Source: an uncultured Erwinia sp.
GTDB taxonomy: Bacteria; Pseudomonadota; Gammaproteobacteria; Enterobacterales; Enterobacteriaceae
NCBI GenBank assembly: GCA_946221915.1
Contig: CAMIKG010000008.1
Coordinates: 58,640 to 122,639 of the forward strand
Reading direction: 5' to 3'
DNA length: 64,000 bases
Made by a program: the position numbers and the translations under genes. Of this stretch, positions 7,283 through 16,232 are shown in pieces. The notes beneath the pieces were generated by a model, which was not told where the DNA came from, did not search any database, and saw nothing but the letters and a program-made list of their open reading frames with translations. Position 1 is the first letter of the stretch, and each line of letters begins with the position of its first letter.

Positions 7283-8133
7283 GATTTGCGTTTTTCCAGC
7301 GTGCGGTGACGCGACTGAACATTTTTCCCGCGTGAACGGAAGTAATCCGCCAGCTGTTCGGCGATATACACCGAACGGTGCTTGCCGCCGGTACAGCCAA
7401 TCGCCACTGTAAGGTAGCTGCGGTTATTGGTTTCCAGCATCGGCAGCCACAGTTCCAGATAGCTGCGGGTCTGATAGATAAAGTTATGCACTTCAGTGTG
7501 GCGATCGAGGAAAGCGGCGACCGGGCGGTCAAGGCCCGTCATCGGGCGCAGTTTCGGGTCCCAGTGCGGGTTGGGCAGGAAACGCACATCAAAGACATAA
7601 TCTGCATCAATTGGAATGCCGTGTTTAAAGCCAAAGGATTCAAACACCATGGTCAGCTCACGTTCACGCTTACCCAGCAGGCGCGTACGCAGCATCTCCG
7701 CCAGTTCATGCACTGACATTTCCGAGGTATCGATAATCAGATCGGCACGGGAGCGCAGCGGCTCCAGCAGATCGTTCTCTTCATCAATGGCGCTCTCCAG
7801 CGATAAATTTTTGCTGGAAAGGGGATGCAAACGACGTGTGTCACTGTAACGCCGAATCAGCGTATTGCGATCGGCATCCAGAAACAGCAGCTGTGGCGAA
7901 AAGCTGTCCGGCAGGCTGGTAATCGCCTTCTCGAACACTTCCGGCGATTCCGGCATATTGCGTACATCGATGCTGACCGCCGCAGACATGTTGCGATCGG
8001 CCAGAGAGTTCGCCAGTTCAGGCAATAACACCACGGGCAGGTTATCGACACAGTAAAAGCCCATGTCTTCCAGCGCGCGCAGTGCCACCGACTTACCTGA
8101 ACCCGAACGACCGCTGACGATCATCAGCACCAT
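7279..8133 (-). CDS. rapZ: RNase adapter protein RapZ
   Basis: P-loop protein of 284 residues that binds the sRNA GlmZ and presents it to RNase E, thereby controlling glmS; it also senses glucosamine-6-phosphate. The Walker A GRSGSGKS is at residues 8-15, and the C-terminal domain contains GCTGGKHRSVYI and the basic tail RGKNVQSRHRTLEKRK that binds RNA. It lies between ptsN and npr, overlapping npr by 4 nt. glmM, in the same amino-sugar pathway, lies at 35.3 kb. Confidence 0.97.
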   Translation of the reverse strand: MVLMIVSGRSGSGKSVALRALEDMGFYCVDNLPVVLLPELANSLADRNMSAAVSIDVRNMPESPEVFEKAITSLPDSFSPQLLFLDADRNTLIRRYSDTRRLHPLSSKNLSLESAIDEENDLLEPLRSRADLIIDTSEMSVHELAEMLRTRLLGKRERELTMVFESFGFKHGIPIDADYVFDVRFLPNPHWDPKLRPMTGLDRPVAAFLDRHTEVHNFIYQTRSYLELWLPMLETNNRSYLTVAIGCTGGKHRSVYIAEQLADYFRSRGKNVQSRHRTLEKRKS

Positions 8134-8178
8134 TAACTTTTCTCCCGATTAATACCACCGCACAACCGCGCCAGTGTT

Positions 8179-8664
8179 TTAGTGGTTCTCTTCCTGGCTC
8201 TCAGTAATGATCTCGTATAACTCTTCATCGCTTTGCGCACTGCGTAAACGACGACACACCGTCTTATCCGCCAGGCGTTTTGCCACCAGCGACAGCGTGT
8301 GCAGGTGGGTTTTACACTGGTCGGCAGGCACCAGCAGCGCAAACAGCAGATCCACAGGCTGGTTATCAATTGCGTCGAAGGCAATTGGCTGGTCGAGGCG
8401 GATAAACACGCCAACGGCGCGCAGGGTATCCTCTTCCAGTTTACCGTGCGGGATAGCGATACCGTTGCCGATGCCGGTACTGCCCATGCGCTCACGCGTC
8501 AGGATCGCTTCGAAGATGGTCTGGTGTGGCAGGTTCAGCTGTTTGGCTGCTAACTCGCTGATAATTTCCAGCGCCCGCTTTTTACTCTGACAGTGTACGC
8601 CGCTGCGGGTGCAGTCAACGCTGAGTACAGAGTTCAGTTCCAGTGTGAGATCGTTGTTCATCAT
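8179..8664 (-). CDS. ptsN: Nitrogen regulatory EIIA component PtsN
   Basis: EIIA-Ntr, terminal phosphoacceptor of the PTS-Ntr chain; in its unphosphorylated form it affects potassium transporters and KdpD and links carbon, nitrogen and potassium balance. It has 161 residues with phosphorylatable His73 in GIAIPHGK. The ATG at 8664 aligns with the E. coli start. A long hairpin separates it from hpf upstream and rapZ follows after 45 bp. Confidence 0.97.
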   Translation of the reverse strand: MMNNDLTLELNSVLSVDCTRSGVHCQSKKRALEIISELAAKQLNLPHQTIFEAILTRERMGSTGIGNGIAIPHGKLEEDTLRAVGVFIRLDQPIAFDAIDNQPVDLLFALLVPADQCKTHLHTLSLVAKRLADKTVCRRLRSAQSDEELYEIITESQEENH

Positions 8665-8747
8665 AGTTTCACTTACGTGTTCGCTTGTGCCCGCTCATTT
8701 GTCTACTCTACTCGCCCTGTGGCGGGAAAAGCAGCAAATTATTATCG

Positions 8748-8790
8748 ACAGCGCTGCGCAGGCGGAGGGAGACCCTCCGCTGCGCGCTGT
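8748..8790 (-). terminator. Long GC-rich hairpin between hpf and ptsN
   Basis: Three nested arms pair: ACAGC/GCTGT, GCGCAG/CTGCGC and CGGAGGG/CCCTCCG around an AGA loop. It sits 22 bp after the hpf stop in the leftward operon with no clear T-run after it, so it may act as an attenuator, an RNase-resistant 3' end for the rpoN-hpf message, or a palindromic repeat. Confidence 0.5.
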
Positions 8791-8811
8791 GCCGATGAGG
8801 CAAAAGTGAAT

Positions 8812-9099
8812 TTAGTGTTGTTTTAACTTGTCTTTATGTTTGGTCAATTGACGCGCCAGTTTATCGATTAGCCCGTCAATAGCCGCATACATATCCACCG
8901 CTTCCGAGGTTGCGTGTAATTCTCCGCCATTCACATGCAGCGTTGCATCAGCCACCTGGGTGACTTTCTCCACTTTCAGCACAATATAGACCTGATTGAT
9001 CCGGTCAAAGTATTGTTCCAGTTTGGCAAATTTGCTGTTCACAAAATCGCGTAACGGTTCGGTGATCTCAACATGTTGCCCGGTGATATTCAGCTGCAT
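8812..9099 (-). CDS. hpf: Ribosome hibernation promoting factor
   Basis: Short-form HPF of 95 residues. It binds the 30S decoding channel in stationary phase and, with RMF, drives 100S dimer formation. The beta-alpha-beta-beta-beta-alpha fold begins MQLNITGQHVEIT, and the C-terminus RQLTKHKDKLKQH is basic. It lies directly downstream of rpoN (23-bp gap) as in E. coli. Confidence 0.96.
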   Translation of the reverse strand: MQLNITGQHVEITEPLRDFVNSKFAKLEQYFDRINQVYIVLKVEKVTQVADATLHVNGGELHATSEAVDMYAAIDGLIDKLARQLTKHKDKLKQH

Positions 9100-9122
9100 A
9101 GTGTCTTCCTTCTCAGTTCAGA

Positions 9123-10556
9123 TCAAACCAGTTGCTTGCGCTGATTTGATGGCGGGATGGATAAAGACTCTCGGTATTTAGCGACGGTACGGCGCGCCAC
9201 CATGATGCCCTGGTCAGAGAGCAGGGTGGTTAACTTGCTGTCGCTCAGTGGTTTGGCGGGATTTTCCGCCGAGATAAGTTTCTTCACTAGCGCGCGGATC
9301 GCCGTAGAGGAGGCTTCGCCCCCGCCTTCGGTATTCACGTGACTGGAGAAGAAATACTTCAGTTCGAAAATTCCCCGCGGACTGTGCAGATATTTCTGCG
9401 TGGTCACGCGGGAAATGGTGGATTCATGCATCTCAACGGCAGAGGCGATATCCGCCAGCACCATTGGGCGCATAAACTCTTCACCCTGCTCAAAGAAGGC
9501 CTGCTGTTGTTCGACAATGCAGCGCGTCACTTTCAGCAACGTATCATTACGGCTTTCCAGGCTTTTAATCAGCCACTTGGCTTCCTGCAGGTTGCTGCGG
9601 ATGAATTGTGTGTCGCTGTCGTTACGCGTGCCACCGCCCAGAGAGGCATAGTGCTGGTTGATTTTCAGCCGCGGGACGCTGTCGGAATTCAGCTCAACCG
9701 TCCAGCGTGCGCCCACTTTGCGTACCAGCACATCGGGAATCACATATTCGGGTTCGCTGGTGTTGATCGACTGCCCCGGACGCGGATCGAGCGACTGGAT
9801 CAGCAACATCGCGCCTTTCAGCACCTCTTCTTTCAGCCGGGTGCTGCGCATCAGGCTGCGGAAGTCGTGGTTAGCCAGCAGATCGAGATGATCGCTGACG
9901 ATCTGGCGCGCTTCTTTCAGCAGCGGCGTATCGTCAGGGAATTGTGACAGTTGTACCAGCAGGCAATCGCGCAGATCGCGTGCGCCGACGCCGATGGGGT
10001 CAAAACGCTGGATACGCTTCAGCACCGCTTCCACCTCGTCCAGCGCCAGCTCTTCATCACCAATACTGTCGCGGATCTCTTCCAGCGTGGCGGTGAGATA
10101 ACCGGTATCGTCAATCGCATCGACAATGGAAGTGGCAATCGCGCGGTCGGTATCGGTGAATGGCGTCAGCTCCACCTGCCACATCAGGTAGTCCTGCAGC
10201 GTCTGCGTGGTTTCACCCTGATACACCGGCAGTTCATCGTCATGGTAGTCGGCGCTGGTGCCGGATGGCGTTCCTGCGGTATAGATTTCATCCCAGCTGG
10301 CGTCCAGCGGCAGCTCTTCCGGCATGTCCTTCTGTTCCAGCGCCTCACGGGTATCCAGGGCTTCTTTTTCCTGATACTCGCGCGCGTCGACTTCATCATG
10401 AAGATCGGTTTGTTCCAGCAATGGGTTGCTTTCCAGCGCCAGCTGGATCTCCTGCTGGAGTTCAAGCGTAGAGAGTTGCAGCAAACGGATCGCCTGCTGC
10501 AATTGCGGCGTCATCGCGAGCTGTTGGCTAAGCCTGAGTTGCAAACCTTGCTTCAT
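9123..10556 (-). CDS. rpoN: RNA polymerase sigma54 factor
   Basis: A 477-residue alternative sigma factor for NtrC- and other activator-dependent promoters. Region I at the N-terminus is Gln/Leu-rich (LRLSQQLAMTPQLQQAIRLL), region II is acidic (about 55-110), then follow the core-binding domain, a helix-turn-helix and the RpoN box ARRTVAKYRESL near the C-terminus that contacts the -24 element. It is flanked by lptB and hpf. It matters here because sigma54-like promoters occur upstream of gltB in this window. Confidence 0.98.
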   Translation of the reverse strand: MKQGLQLRLSQQLAMTPQLQQAIRLLQLSTLELQQEIQLALESNPLLEQTDLHDEVDAREYQEKEALDTREALEQKDMPEELPLDASWDEIYTAGTPSGTSADYHDDELPVYQGETTQTLQDYLMWQVELTPFTDTDRAIATSIVDAIDDTGYLTATLEEIRDSIGDEELALDEVEAVLKRIQRFDPIGVGARDLRDCLLVQLSQFPDDTPLLKEARQIVSDHLDLLANHDFRSLMRSTRLKEEVLKGAMLLIQSLDPRPGQSINTSEPEYVIPDVLVRKVGARWTVELNSDSVPRLKINQHYASLGGGTRNDSDTQFIRSNLQEAKWLIKSLESRNDTLLKVTRCIVEQQQAFFEQGEEFMRPMVLADIASAVEMHESTISRVTTQKYLHSPRGIFELKYFFSSHVNTEGGGEASSTAIRALVKKLISAENPAKPLSDSKLTTLLSDQGIMVARRTVAKYRESLSIPPSNQRKQLV

Positions 10557-10604
10557 AGTCAGGATTCAAATTCCCAAAATATACTGCGTGAAAACAACAC
10601 CATA

Positions 10605-11330
10605 TCAGAGTCTGAACTCTTCGCCCAGGTAGACGCGTTTTACCTGTTCGTCGGCCAGCACGGCTTCTGGTGTGCCATGGGCAATAAGATGCCCCTGGCT
10701 GACAATGTAAGCCCGTTCGCATACCGCCAGCGTTTCGCGGACGTTATGGTCGGTAATCAGCACGCCAAGTCCGCTGTCGCGCAGGTGTTCGATAATTTTT
10801 TTAATATCAATAACGGAGATAGGATCGACCCCGGCAAAGGGTTCATCCAGCAGGATAAATTTCGGGTTTGCCGCTAGTGCACGGGCGATCTCTACACGGC
10901 GGCGTTCACCACCAGAGAGTGACTGGCCCATGCTGTCGCGCAGATGTTCAATATGAAACTCTTCCATCAGCTCTTTGGCGCGGTCTTCGCGCTGCTCGGT
11001 GGTTAAGTCATCACGGATCTGCAGGACCGCCATCAGGTTATCGTACACGCTGAGACGGCGGAAAATAGAGGCTTCCTGCGGCAGGTAGCCAATACCACGG
11101 CGTGCACGCGCATGCAGCGGCAGAATGCTGATATCTTCATCGTCAATCACAATGCGGCCAGCATCGCGCGGCACAATGCCCACGACCATGTAAAAGGTGG
11201 TGGTTTTACCGGCGCCATTTGGGCCGAGCAGACCAACGATTTCGCCTGATTTCACTTCCAGGCTGACATCTTCCACGACACGGCGGCCTTTATAGGCCTT
11301 CGCCAGGTTCTCAGCGATTAAAGTTGCCAT
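10605..11330 (-). CDS. lptB: LPS export ABC transporter ATPase LptB
   Basis: Cytoplasmic ATPase of LptB2FGC, which extracts lipopolysaccharide from the inner membrane. It has 241 residues: Walker A GPNGAGKTT (36-44), signature LSGGERRR, Walker B FILLDEPFAG and an H-loop TDHN. Its start is 6 bp from the end of lptA, and rpoN follows after 48 bp. lptF and lptG are not in the window, as expected. Confidence 0.98.
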   Translation of the reverse strand: MATLIAENLAKAYKGRRVVEDVSLEVKSGEIVGLLGPNGAGKTTTFYMVVGIVPRDAGRIVIDDEDISILPLHARARRGIGYLPQEASIFRRLSVYDNLMAVLQIRDDLTTEQREDRAKELMEEFHIEHLRDSMGQSLSGGERRRVEIARALAANPKFILLDEPFAGVDPISVIDIKKIIEHLRDSGLGVLITDHNVRETLAVCERAYIVSQGHLIAHGTPEAVLADEQVKRVYLGEEFRL

Positions 11331-11336
11331 AACGAA

Positions 11337-11891
11337 TTAGTTACTCTTTTTCTGGCCGTCAGACGGCGTGCTCTTGTCCTGCAGCTGCGAAGGCACCAGT
11401 ACGGTCGTCACGCGTTTGCCGCTATTACCGTAAGCCTGCATTTTCTGCTCTTTCACCAGATAAGTGATGCGATCGCCTTTCACGTTGCTGTCGAGCTGTT
11501 CAAGGTAAGCATTGCCGGTCAGTTCAACGAAATCTTTCGCCAGCTCATAATGCATTTTTTCCGCATGGCCCTGCACCGGTTTACCGTTGTCCTGCATCTG
11601 GTAGAAGGTGGCTGGCACGCCATACGCATCGACGATGGTCTTGTTGCTGTCGCCGCCCGGACGCGTCACCACCACTTTATCGGCGGTGATTTTGATGGTG
11701 CCCTGGGTGACGATCACTTTGCCGGTAAAGGTCGCAACATTACCTTGCATATCCAGCGCCTGGTTTTCCGAGTCGATATTGACTGGTTTATCCGAGTCGC
11801 CGGTTAGCGCCAGTGCCGGTAGTGCAGTGGCGAACAGGGCGCTGAGCAGCAGTACTTTCAGGCTGTGTTTATTGTGCATTTTGAATTTCAT
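11337..11891 (-). CDS. lptA: LPS periplasmic bridge protein LptA
   Basis: Periplasmic OstA-domain protein whose oligomers carry LPS from LptC to LptD. The start chosen is the ATG at 11891 (MKFKMHNKHSLK), matching the E. coli N-terminus; a TTG 21 bp upstream is in frame but lacks support. The signal peptide ends around LPALA. The mature part holds the DMQGNVATFTGKVIVTQGT beta-jellyroll. It overlaps the lptC 3' end by 23 nt, a feature also seen in E. coli. Confidence 0.96.
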   Translation of the reverse strand: MKFKMHNKHSLKVLLLSALFATALPALALTGDSDKPVNIDSENQALDMQGNVATFTGKVIVTQGTIKITADKVVVTRPGGDSNKTIVDAYGVPATFYQMQDNGKPVQGHAEKMHYELAKDFVELTGNAYLEQLDSNVKGDRITYLVKEQKMQAYGNSGKRVTTVLVPSQLQDKSTPSDGQKKSN

Positions 11892-12432
11892 AGGAGGTTT
11901 TAACCTTTTCAAGCAACTCGGCAGTTTTCGTCCGTAAATTTCCGCGCATCTTCATACCCGTTGAGTTAAAGCTGCGGCCATATAGTGTGACCTGATCTTC
12001 TGAGGTGACATCCTGCGTCACCAGGTTAACCTGGGCATTATCGGTTTTAATGCGCTCAAGCTGCGAATCCTGGGTCAGGCTGTTCACTTCAACATGACCA
12101 TAAAGAAACAGCTGGCGATCTTTCGTCAGTTTGGCTTTGTCCGCACGCACTGACCAGGTAGCGACCTTGTTTTCGTCGTAGGTGGTCATCACCGGATTAT
12201 CGAACCAGCTCAGCTGTTCCACTTCAAACGCCGTCACTTTATCGGAGACGAGTTTGTAACTCAGGCTGCCCAGCGGGTTGTAGGCCACTGTGCTGGTGTT
12301 CGCACTGGTGTACGTGGGGTCCTGATTGCTGCTGATGGGCTGCGGCGCGTCATCGCCCGCCAGATTCCAGCCAACCAGAATAATGGCAATCAGGGCCAGT
12401 GTCAGCGTAATCCAACGCCTGGTTTTACTCAT
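11869..12432 (-). CDS. lptC: LPS export protein LptC
   Basis: Bitopic inner-membrane protein of 187 residues: one N-terminal membrane helix (about 7-24, WITLTLALIAIILVGW) followed by a periplasmic OstA-like domain that hands LPS from LptB2FG to LptA. It overlaps kdsC by 4 nt upstream and lptA by 23 nt downstream, indicating tight coupling. Confidence 0.96.
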   Translation of the reverse strand: MSKTRRWITLTLALIAIILVGWNLAGDDAPQPISSNQDPTYTSANTSTVAYNPLGSLSYKLVSDKVTAFEVEQLSWFDNPVMTTYDENKVATWSVRADKAKLTKDRQLFLYGHVEVNSLTQDSQLERIKTDNAQVNLVTQDVTSEDQVTLYGRSFNSTGMKMRGNLRTKTAELLEKVKTSYEIQNAQ

Positions 12433-12995
12433 ACAGATTGCCCTTTGGCAGCATCAAACTTATCCTGCGCGATCAATATCAGGTCGCAAATTTCGCGCAC
12501 CGCGCCGCGTCCGCCCGCGATGCGCGTGACATAATGCGCGCGTGGCAGTAGCACGGGATGGGCATCGGCCACCGCTACGCTGAGCCCAACCTGTGCCATC
12601 ACCGGCCAGTCAATCAGATCGTCGCCGATATATGCGATCTGATCGGCGCTCAGCGACAGTTTATCCACAAGTTCGCGGAAGGCCAAAAGCTTATCCGATT
12701 GTCCCTGGTAAAGATGCGTAATGCCTAAAGTTTTACAGCGATCTTCCATCAGTTTCGCCTTGCGGCCGGTTATAATAGCGACTTCCACACCTGAGGTCAG
12801 CAAACAGCGGATGCCATAGCCATCGCGCACGTTGAAGGCTTTCAGCTCTTCACCATTATTACCCATATAAATCACGCCGTCCGACATCACGCCGTCTACA
12901 TCACATATTAACAGGCGGATCTGTTTCGCGCGCGTCATTACCTCCTGGCTTACCGGGCCGTAGATGGTGTCGACGATTGCCTCTGTCTGGCTCAT
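12429..12995 (-). CDS. kdsC: 3-deoxy-D-manno-octulosonate-8-phosphate phosphatase
   Basis: HAD-superfamily enzyme of 188 residues that removes phosphate from Kdo-8-phosphate to give Kdo for the LPS inner core. The nucleophile Asp32 and Asp34 lie in CDVDGVMSDG; AYIGDDLID carries the metal-binding acidic pair. C0-type HAD, tetrameric in relatives. It lies between kdsD and lptC in the conserved Kdo/LPS cluster. Confidence 0.97.
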   Translation of the reverse strand: MSQTEAIVDTIYGPVSQEVMTRAKQIRLLICDVDGVMSDGVIYMGNNGEELKAFNVRDGYGIRCLLTSGVEVAIITGRKAKLMEDRCKTLGITHLYQGQSDKLLAFRELVDKLSLSADQIAYIGDDLIDWPVMAQVGLSVAVADAHPVLLPRAHYVTRIAGGRGAVREICDLILIAQDKFDAAKGQSV

Positions 12996-13012
12996 TGTTA
13001 CGGTTTTCCTTA

Positions 13013-13999
13013 TCAGACCACGCCTGCGCGCAGCATGTCATGCATATGTACCACACCCAGCAACTGGTCGCCATCGGCAACCATTACGGCGGTGATGTGT
13101 TTGGTTTGCATCAGGTTTAATGCATCGACCGCCAGCATATTCGGCCGCACACGGATGCCGCCGCGCGTCATCACGCTGGCAATCGAGGCATTCTGGAAAT
13201 CGATGCCCATATCAAATACCCGCCGCAGGTCACCGTCGGTAAAAATCCCTTCGATTTTCATCAGGTCATCGACAATCACCGTCATACCGAGGTTTTTGCG
13301 GGTGATCTCCAGCAGCGCGTCGCGCAGCGAAGCGTCTTTACTGACGTGCGGGATCTCGTCTCCCTGATGCATGATATCACTGACGCGCAGCAATAATTTA
13401 CGCCCCAGCGCGCCGCCAGGGTGGGAGAGGGCGAAATCTTCTGCGGTAAAGCCGCGTGCTTTCAGCAGGGCAACCGCCAGCGCATCGCCCATCACCAGCG
13501 CCGCGGTGGTGCTGGTGGTCGGCGCCAGGCCAAGCGGACAGGCTTCCTGCGGCACTTTGACGCATAAATGAACATCCGCTGCGCGCCCCATCGCGCTGTC
13601 CGGGCGACTGGTCATGCAGATCAGCGACACATGCAGACGCTTCAGCACCGGGATGAGCGCGAGAATTTCGCCGGACTCGCCGGAGTTGGAGATAGCAATC
13701 ACGATATCACTGGCGGTCACCATGCCGAGATCGCCATGGCTGGCCTCGCCGGGATGCACAAAAAACGCCGGGGTGCCGGTGCTGGCGAATGTCGCCGCCA
13801 TCTTTTTGCCGATATGACCGGATTTTCCCATGCCCATCACGATCACCTTGCCTGGGCAGTAAAACATCATTTCGCAGGCGCGGCTAAAGTCGTCGTTGAT
13901 GTACTGATCGAGTTCTTCCAGACCTTCGCGTTCGATGCGCAGCACTTCTTTCCCTGCCTGCTGGAAATCGAAACCGGGTTCGAGGTTGACGTGAGACAT
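13013..13999 (-). CDS. kdsD: D-arabinose 5-phosphate isomerase KdsD
   Basis: Isomerises ribulose-5-phosphate to arabinose-5-phosphate, the first step to Kdo. The start chosen is the ATG at 13999 (MSHVNLEPGFDFQQ), which follows AAAGGAC and matches the E. coli N-terminus; an in-frame start 18 bp upstream is less likely. A SIS sugar-isomerase domain (about 40-175; GMGKSGHIGKK and SNSGESGE) is followed by two CBS domains (about 205-328). It is 17 bp from both yrbG and kdsC. Confidence 0.97.
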   Translation of the reverse strand: MSHVNLEPGFDFQQAGKEVLRIEREGLEELDQYINDDFSRACEMMFYCPGKVIVMGMGKSGHIGKKMAATFASTGTPAFFVHPGEASHGDLGMVTASDIVIAISNSGESGEILALIPVLKRLHVSLICMTSRPDSAMGRAADVHLCVKVPQEACPLGLAPTTSTTAALVMGDALAVALLKARGFTAEDFALSHPGGALGRKLLLRVSDIMHQGDEIPHVSKDASLRDALLEITRKNLGMTVIVDDLMKIEGIFTDGDLRRVFDMGIDFQNASIASVMTRGGIRVRPNMLAVDALNLMQTKHITAVMVADGDQLLGVVHMHDMLRAGVV

Positions 14000-14017
14000 G
14001 GTATTCAGTCCTTTCAA

Positions 14018-14995
14018 TCAAATGATGCCGTTCGGCAGCAGATACAGCGTTGCTACCCAGCCAATGAAACCACAGAGCAGCAGCAGACCCACTGCACGAC
14101 CAATGCGGCGGCTGCGCCGCAGGCAGATCAGCGTAAACAGCGCGCTGACGCCGAGCATAACCCAGTAGTCCCGTGCAAACGCCTCAACGTCAATAGCGCC
14201 GGGGTACAGCAATGCAGGAATACCGAGCACAATGACCATATTATAAATGTTGGAACCGATCAGGTTGCCGATGGCGATATCGTCTTCACCTTTCAGCGCG
14301 CCAGCAATCACTGTCGCCAGTTCTGGCAGGCTGGTGCCCACCGAGATAATGGTGAGGCCAATCACCAGCTCGCTGACGCCAAAGTAGTCGGCGATCACAG
14401 TCGCGTTATCGATCACCATACGTGTCGACATCGGCAGCATGATCAGCGCCACTGCCAGCCACAGGAATGCCACGGTATTGCCCGCGTCATCACGTGGCAG
14501 CTCGGCCAGCTGTTCGCGGGTCAGTGAGTCGTTGTTATCGCGTTCTGCACGGCGGGCGATTTTAATAATAAAGGCCAGATAGAGCGCGGCAATCACGATC
14601 AGTGCGACGCCATCCAGGCGGCTCAGCTGGTTATCAAACAGCATCACGCCACACAGGAGTGTGACCAGCAGCATCAGCGGCAGTTCACGGCGCACCAGAT
14701 TAGAGTGCACGGTAAGCGGGTGCAGCAGCGCCGCGCCGCCGGAAATCAGCAAGATATTGGTGATATTGGAACCCAGAGCGGTTCCCACGGCAATATCCAT
14801 CTGACCATGGGTGGCAGCGGAGAGAGAGACAATCAATTCCGGCAGCGAGGTGCCGATACCTACAACCGTCATGCCAATGATTAACGGCGGAATGCCCAGC
14901 GAACGACATAAGATAGCGGCGCTAAACACCAGACGATCGGCACCATAGACCAGTAAAATCAAACCGATAACTAATAGTGCTGCAGCTAAAAGCAT
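14018..14995 (-). CDS. yrbG: Inner-membrane Ca2+/Na+ exchanger family protein YrbG
   Basis: CaCA-superfamily cation antiporter of 325 residues with about ten membrane helices. Both inverted alpha repeats are visible: GIGTSLPELIVSLSAA with GTALGSN in the first half and SVGTSLPELATVIAGA with GNLIGSN in the second. E. coli YrbG is not essential and its physiological ion is uncertain. It heads the leftward kds/lpt run. Confidence 0.95.
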   Translation of the reverse strand: MLLAAALLVIGLILLVYGADRLVFSAAILCRSLGIPPLIIGMTVVGIGTSLPELIVSLSAATHGQMDIAVGTALGSNITNILLISGGAALLHPLTVHSNLVRRELPLMLLVTLLCGVMLFDNQLSRLDGVALIVIAALYLAFIIKIARRAERDNNDSLTREQLAELPRDDAGNTVAFLWLAVALIMLPMSTRMVIDNATVIADYFGVSELVIGLTIISVGTSLPELATVIAGALKGEDDIAIGNLIGSNIYNMVIVLGIPALLYPGAIDVEAFARDYWVMLGVSALFTLICLRRSRRIGRAVGLLLLCGFIGWVATLYLLPNGII

Positions 14996-15412
14996 GAAAA
15001 ATCCTTTGATCGGGTAAAATCGTCCGCGTGCCTGAAGCGATGTCAGGGCGTCAAAAACTGGGAATGGCAGTAATTTTGACGATCCGTGAGCAAAAAGTAA
15101 AACTAATGACGATAAGATGACAACATCGTCTCACCCTGACGATACGCTGGCCGATGTTTTTTGGCATCAATCAACATGTTTTCTGGCCCTTGTTTGCCTT
15201 AAAAGTGCTGGCGCCAGAACTTGTGATGACTGTTAATGCCTAACATGAAGCAGTAAGTTTCTGTAAAAGTAGCCGCACGGGTCTGCAATCTGCGGGCGCA
15301 GACGGTAAATTAATATACCCGTCATACTGCAAGTTACAGGCGTACTGGCTACAGCAGCCTGTAACCTGCGTTATTTAGGGTATCGACCTGAACATTTAGG
15401 ATGAGTGAACAA
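14996..15412. other. 417-bp divergent gap between yrbG and mlaF
   Basis: It must hold the promoters for the leftward yrbG-kds-lpt run and the rightward mla operon. I could not pick out convincing -10/-35 pairs. The right third is occupied by the palindromic element at 15315-15383. There is no supported ORF. Confidence 0.7.
15315..15383. repeat. 69-bp palindromic MITE-like element
   Basis: ATACCC at the left end mirrors GGGTAT at the right; inside, AAGTTACAGGC faces GCCTGTAACCT. The ends (ATACCCGTCATAC... and ...TTATTTAGGGTAT) match a repeat I recall as common between genes in Yersinia, Serratia and relatives. The whole unit would fold into one hairpin. It ends 30 bp before the mlaF start codon, so it probably lies in the mla leader. 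Confidence 0.7.
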
Positions 15413-16225
15413 ATGAGTCAGACGGACACGAATTTGGTAGAGGTGCGCGGGGTCAGCTTTTCGCGCGGCGATCGACCGATATTCGACAATATCTCGCTGA
15501 CGGTGCCGAAAGGGAAAGTGACTGCCATCATGGGGCCATCGGGCATCGGCAAAACCACACTGCTGCGCCTGATTGGCGGTCAGCTGCAACCGGATGCCGG
15601 TGAAATCTGGTTTAACGGCGAGAATATCCCCTCGCTTTCCCGCGCGCGGCTGTACGACGCACGGAAAAAGATGAGCATGCTGTTTCAGTCCGGCGCGCTG
15701 TTCACCGATTTGACGGTGTATGAAAACGTCGCCTGGCCGCTGCGCGAGCACACTAAGCTGCCGCCAGAACTGCTGCACAGCACGGTGATGATGAAACTGG
15801 AAGCGGTGGGACTGCGTGGCGCTGCTAAGCTTAAGCCTTCCGAGCTTTCCGGTGGTATGGCGCGCCGTGCGGCGCTGGCGCGCGCCATCGCCCTGGAACC
15901 TGAGTTGATCATGTTTGATGAGCCGTTTGTCGGCCAGGATCCGATCACCATGGGCGTGCTGGTGAAACTGATTGATGAGCTGAATCACTCACTGGGGGTG
16001 ACCTGCATCGTGGTTTCACACGATGTGCCGGAGGTGTTGAGCATTGCCGATTACGCCTATATTGTGGCGGGGCAAAAAATTATCGCGCAGGGCACGACCG
16101 CTGAGCTTAACCACAATGAGGATGCGCGCGTGCGCCAGTTTATTGATGGCATAGCAGACGGACCGGTGCCATTTCGTTTTCCCGCAGGGGATTACCTTAC
16201 CGACTTAGTCGGCTCAGGGAGCTAA
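15413..16225 (+). CDS. mlaF: Phospholipid transport ATPase MlaF
   Basis: ATPase of the MlaFEDB inner-membrane complex that maintains outer-membrane lipid asymmetry. The ATG at 15413 (MSQTDTNLVEVRG) aligns exactly with the E. coli start; the ATG at 15401 has its AGG too close. Walker A GPSGIGKT is at 41-48, the signature is LSGGMARR, Walker B is LIMFDEPFVGQD, and the C-terminal tail contacts the partner subunit. First gene of mlaFEDCB. Confidence 0.96.
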   Translation: MSQTDTNLVEVRGVSFSRGDRPIFDNISLTVPKGKVTAIMGPSGIGKTTLLRLIGGQLQPDAGEIWFNGENIPSLSRARLYDARKKMSMLFQSGALFTDLTVYENVAWPLREHTKLPPELLHSTVMMKLEAVGLRGAAKLKPSELSGGMARRAALARAIALEPELIMFDEPFVGQDPITMGVLVKLIDELNHSLGVTCIVVSHDVPEVLSIADYAYIVAGQKIIAQGTTAELNHNEDARVRQFIDGIADGPVPFRFPAGDYLTDLVGSGS

Positions 16226-16232
16226 GCAATTG

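Noticed and set aside
13568..14527. A 319-codon plus-strand frame opposite kdsD and yrbG
   Set aside because: It crosses two well-supported minus-strand genes and shows no domain or start signal.
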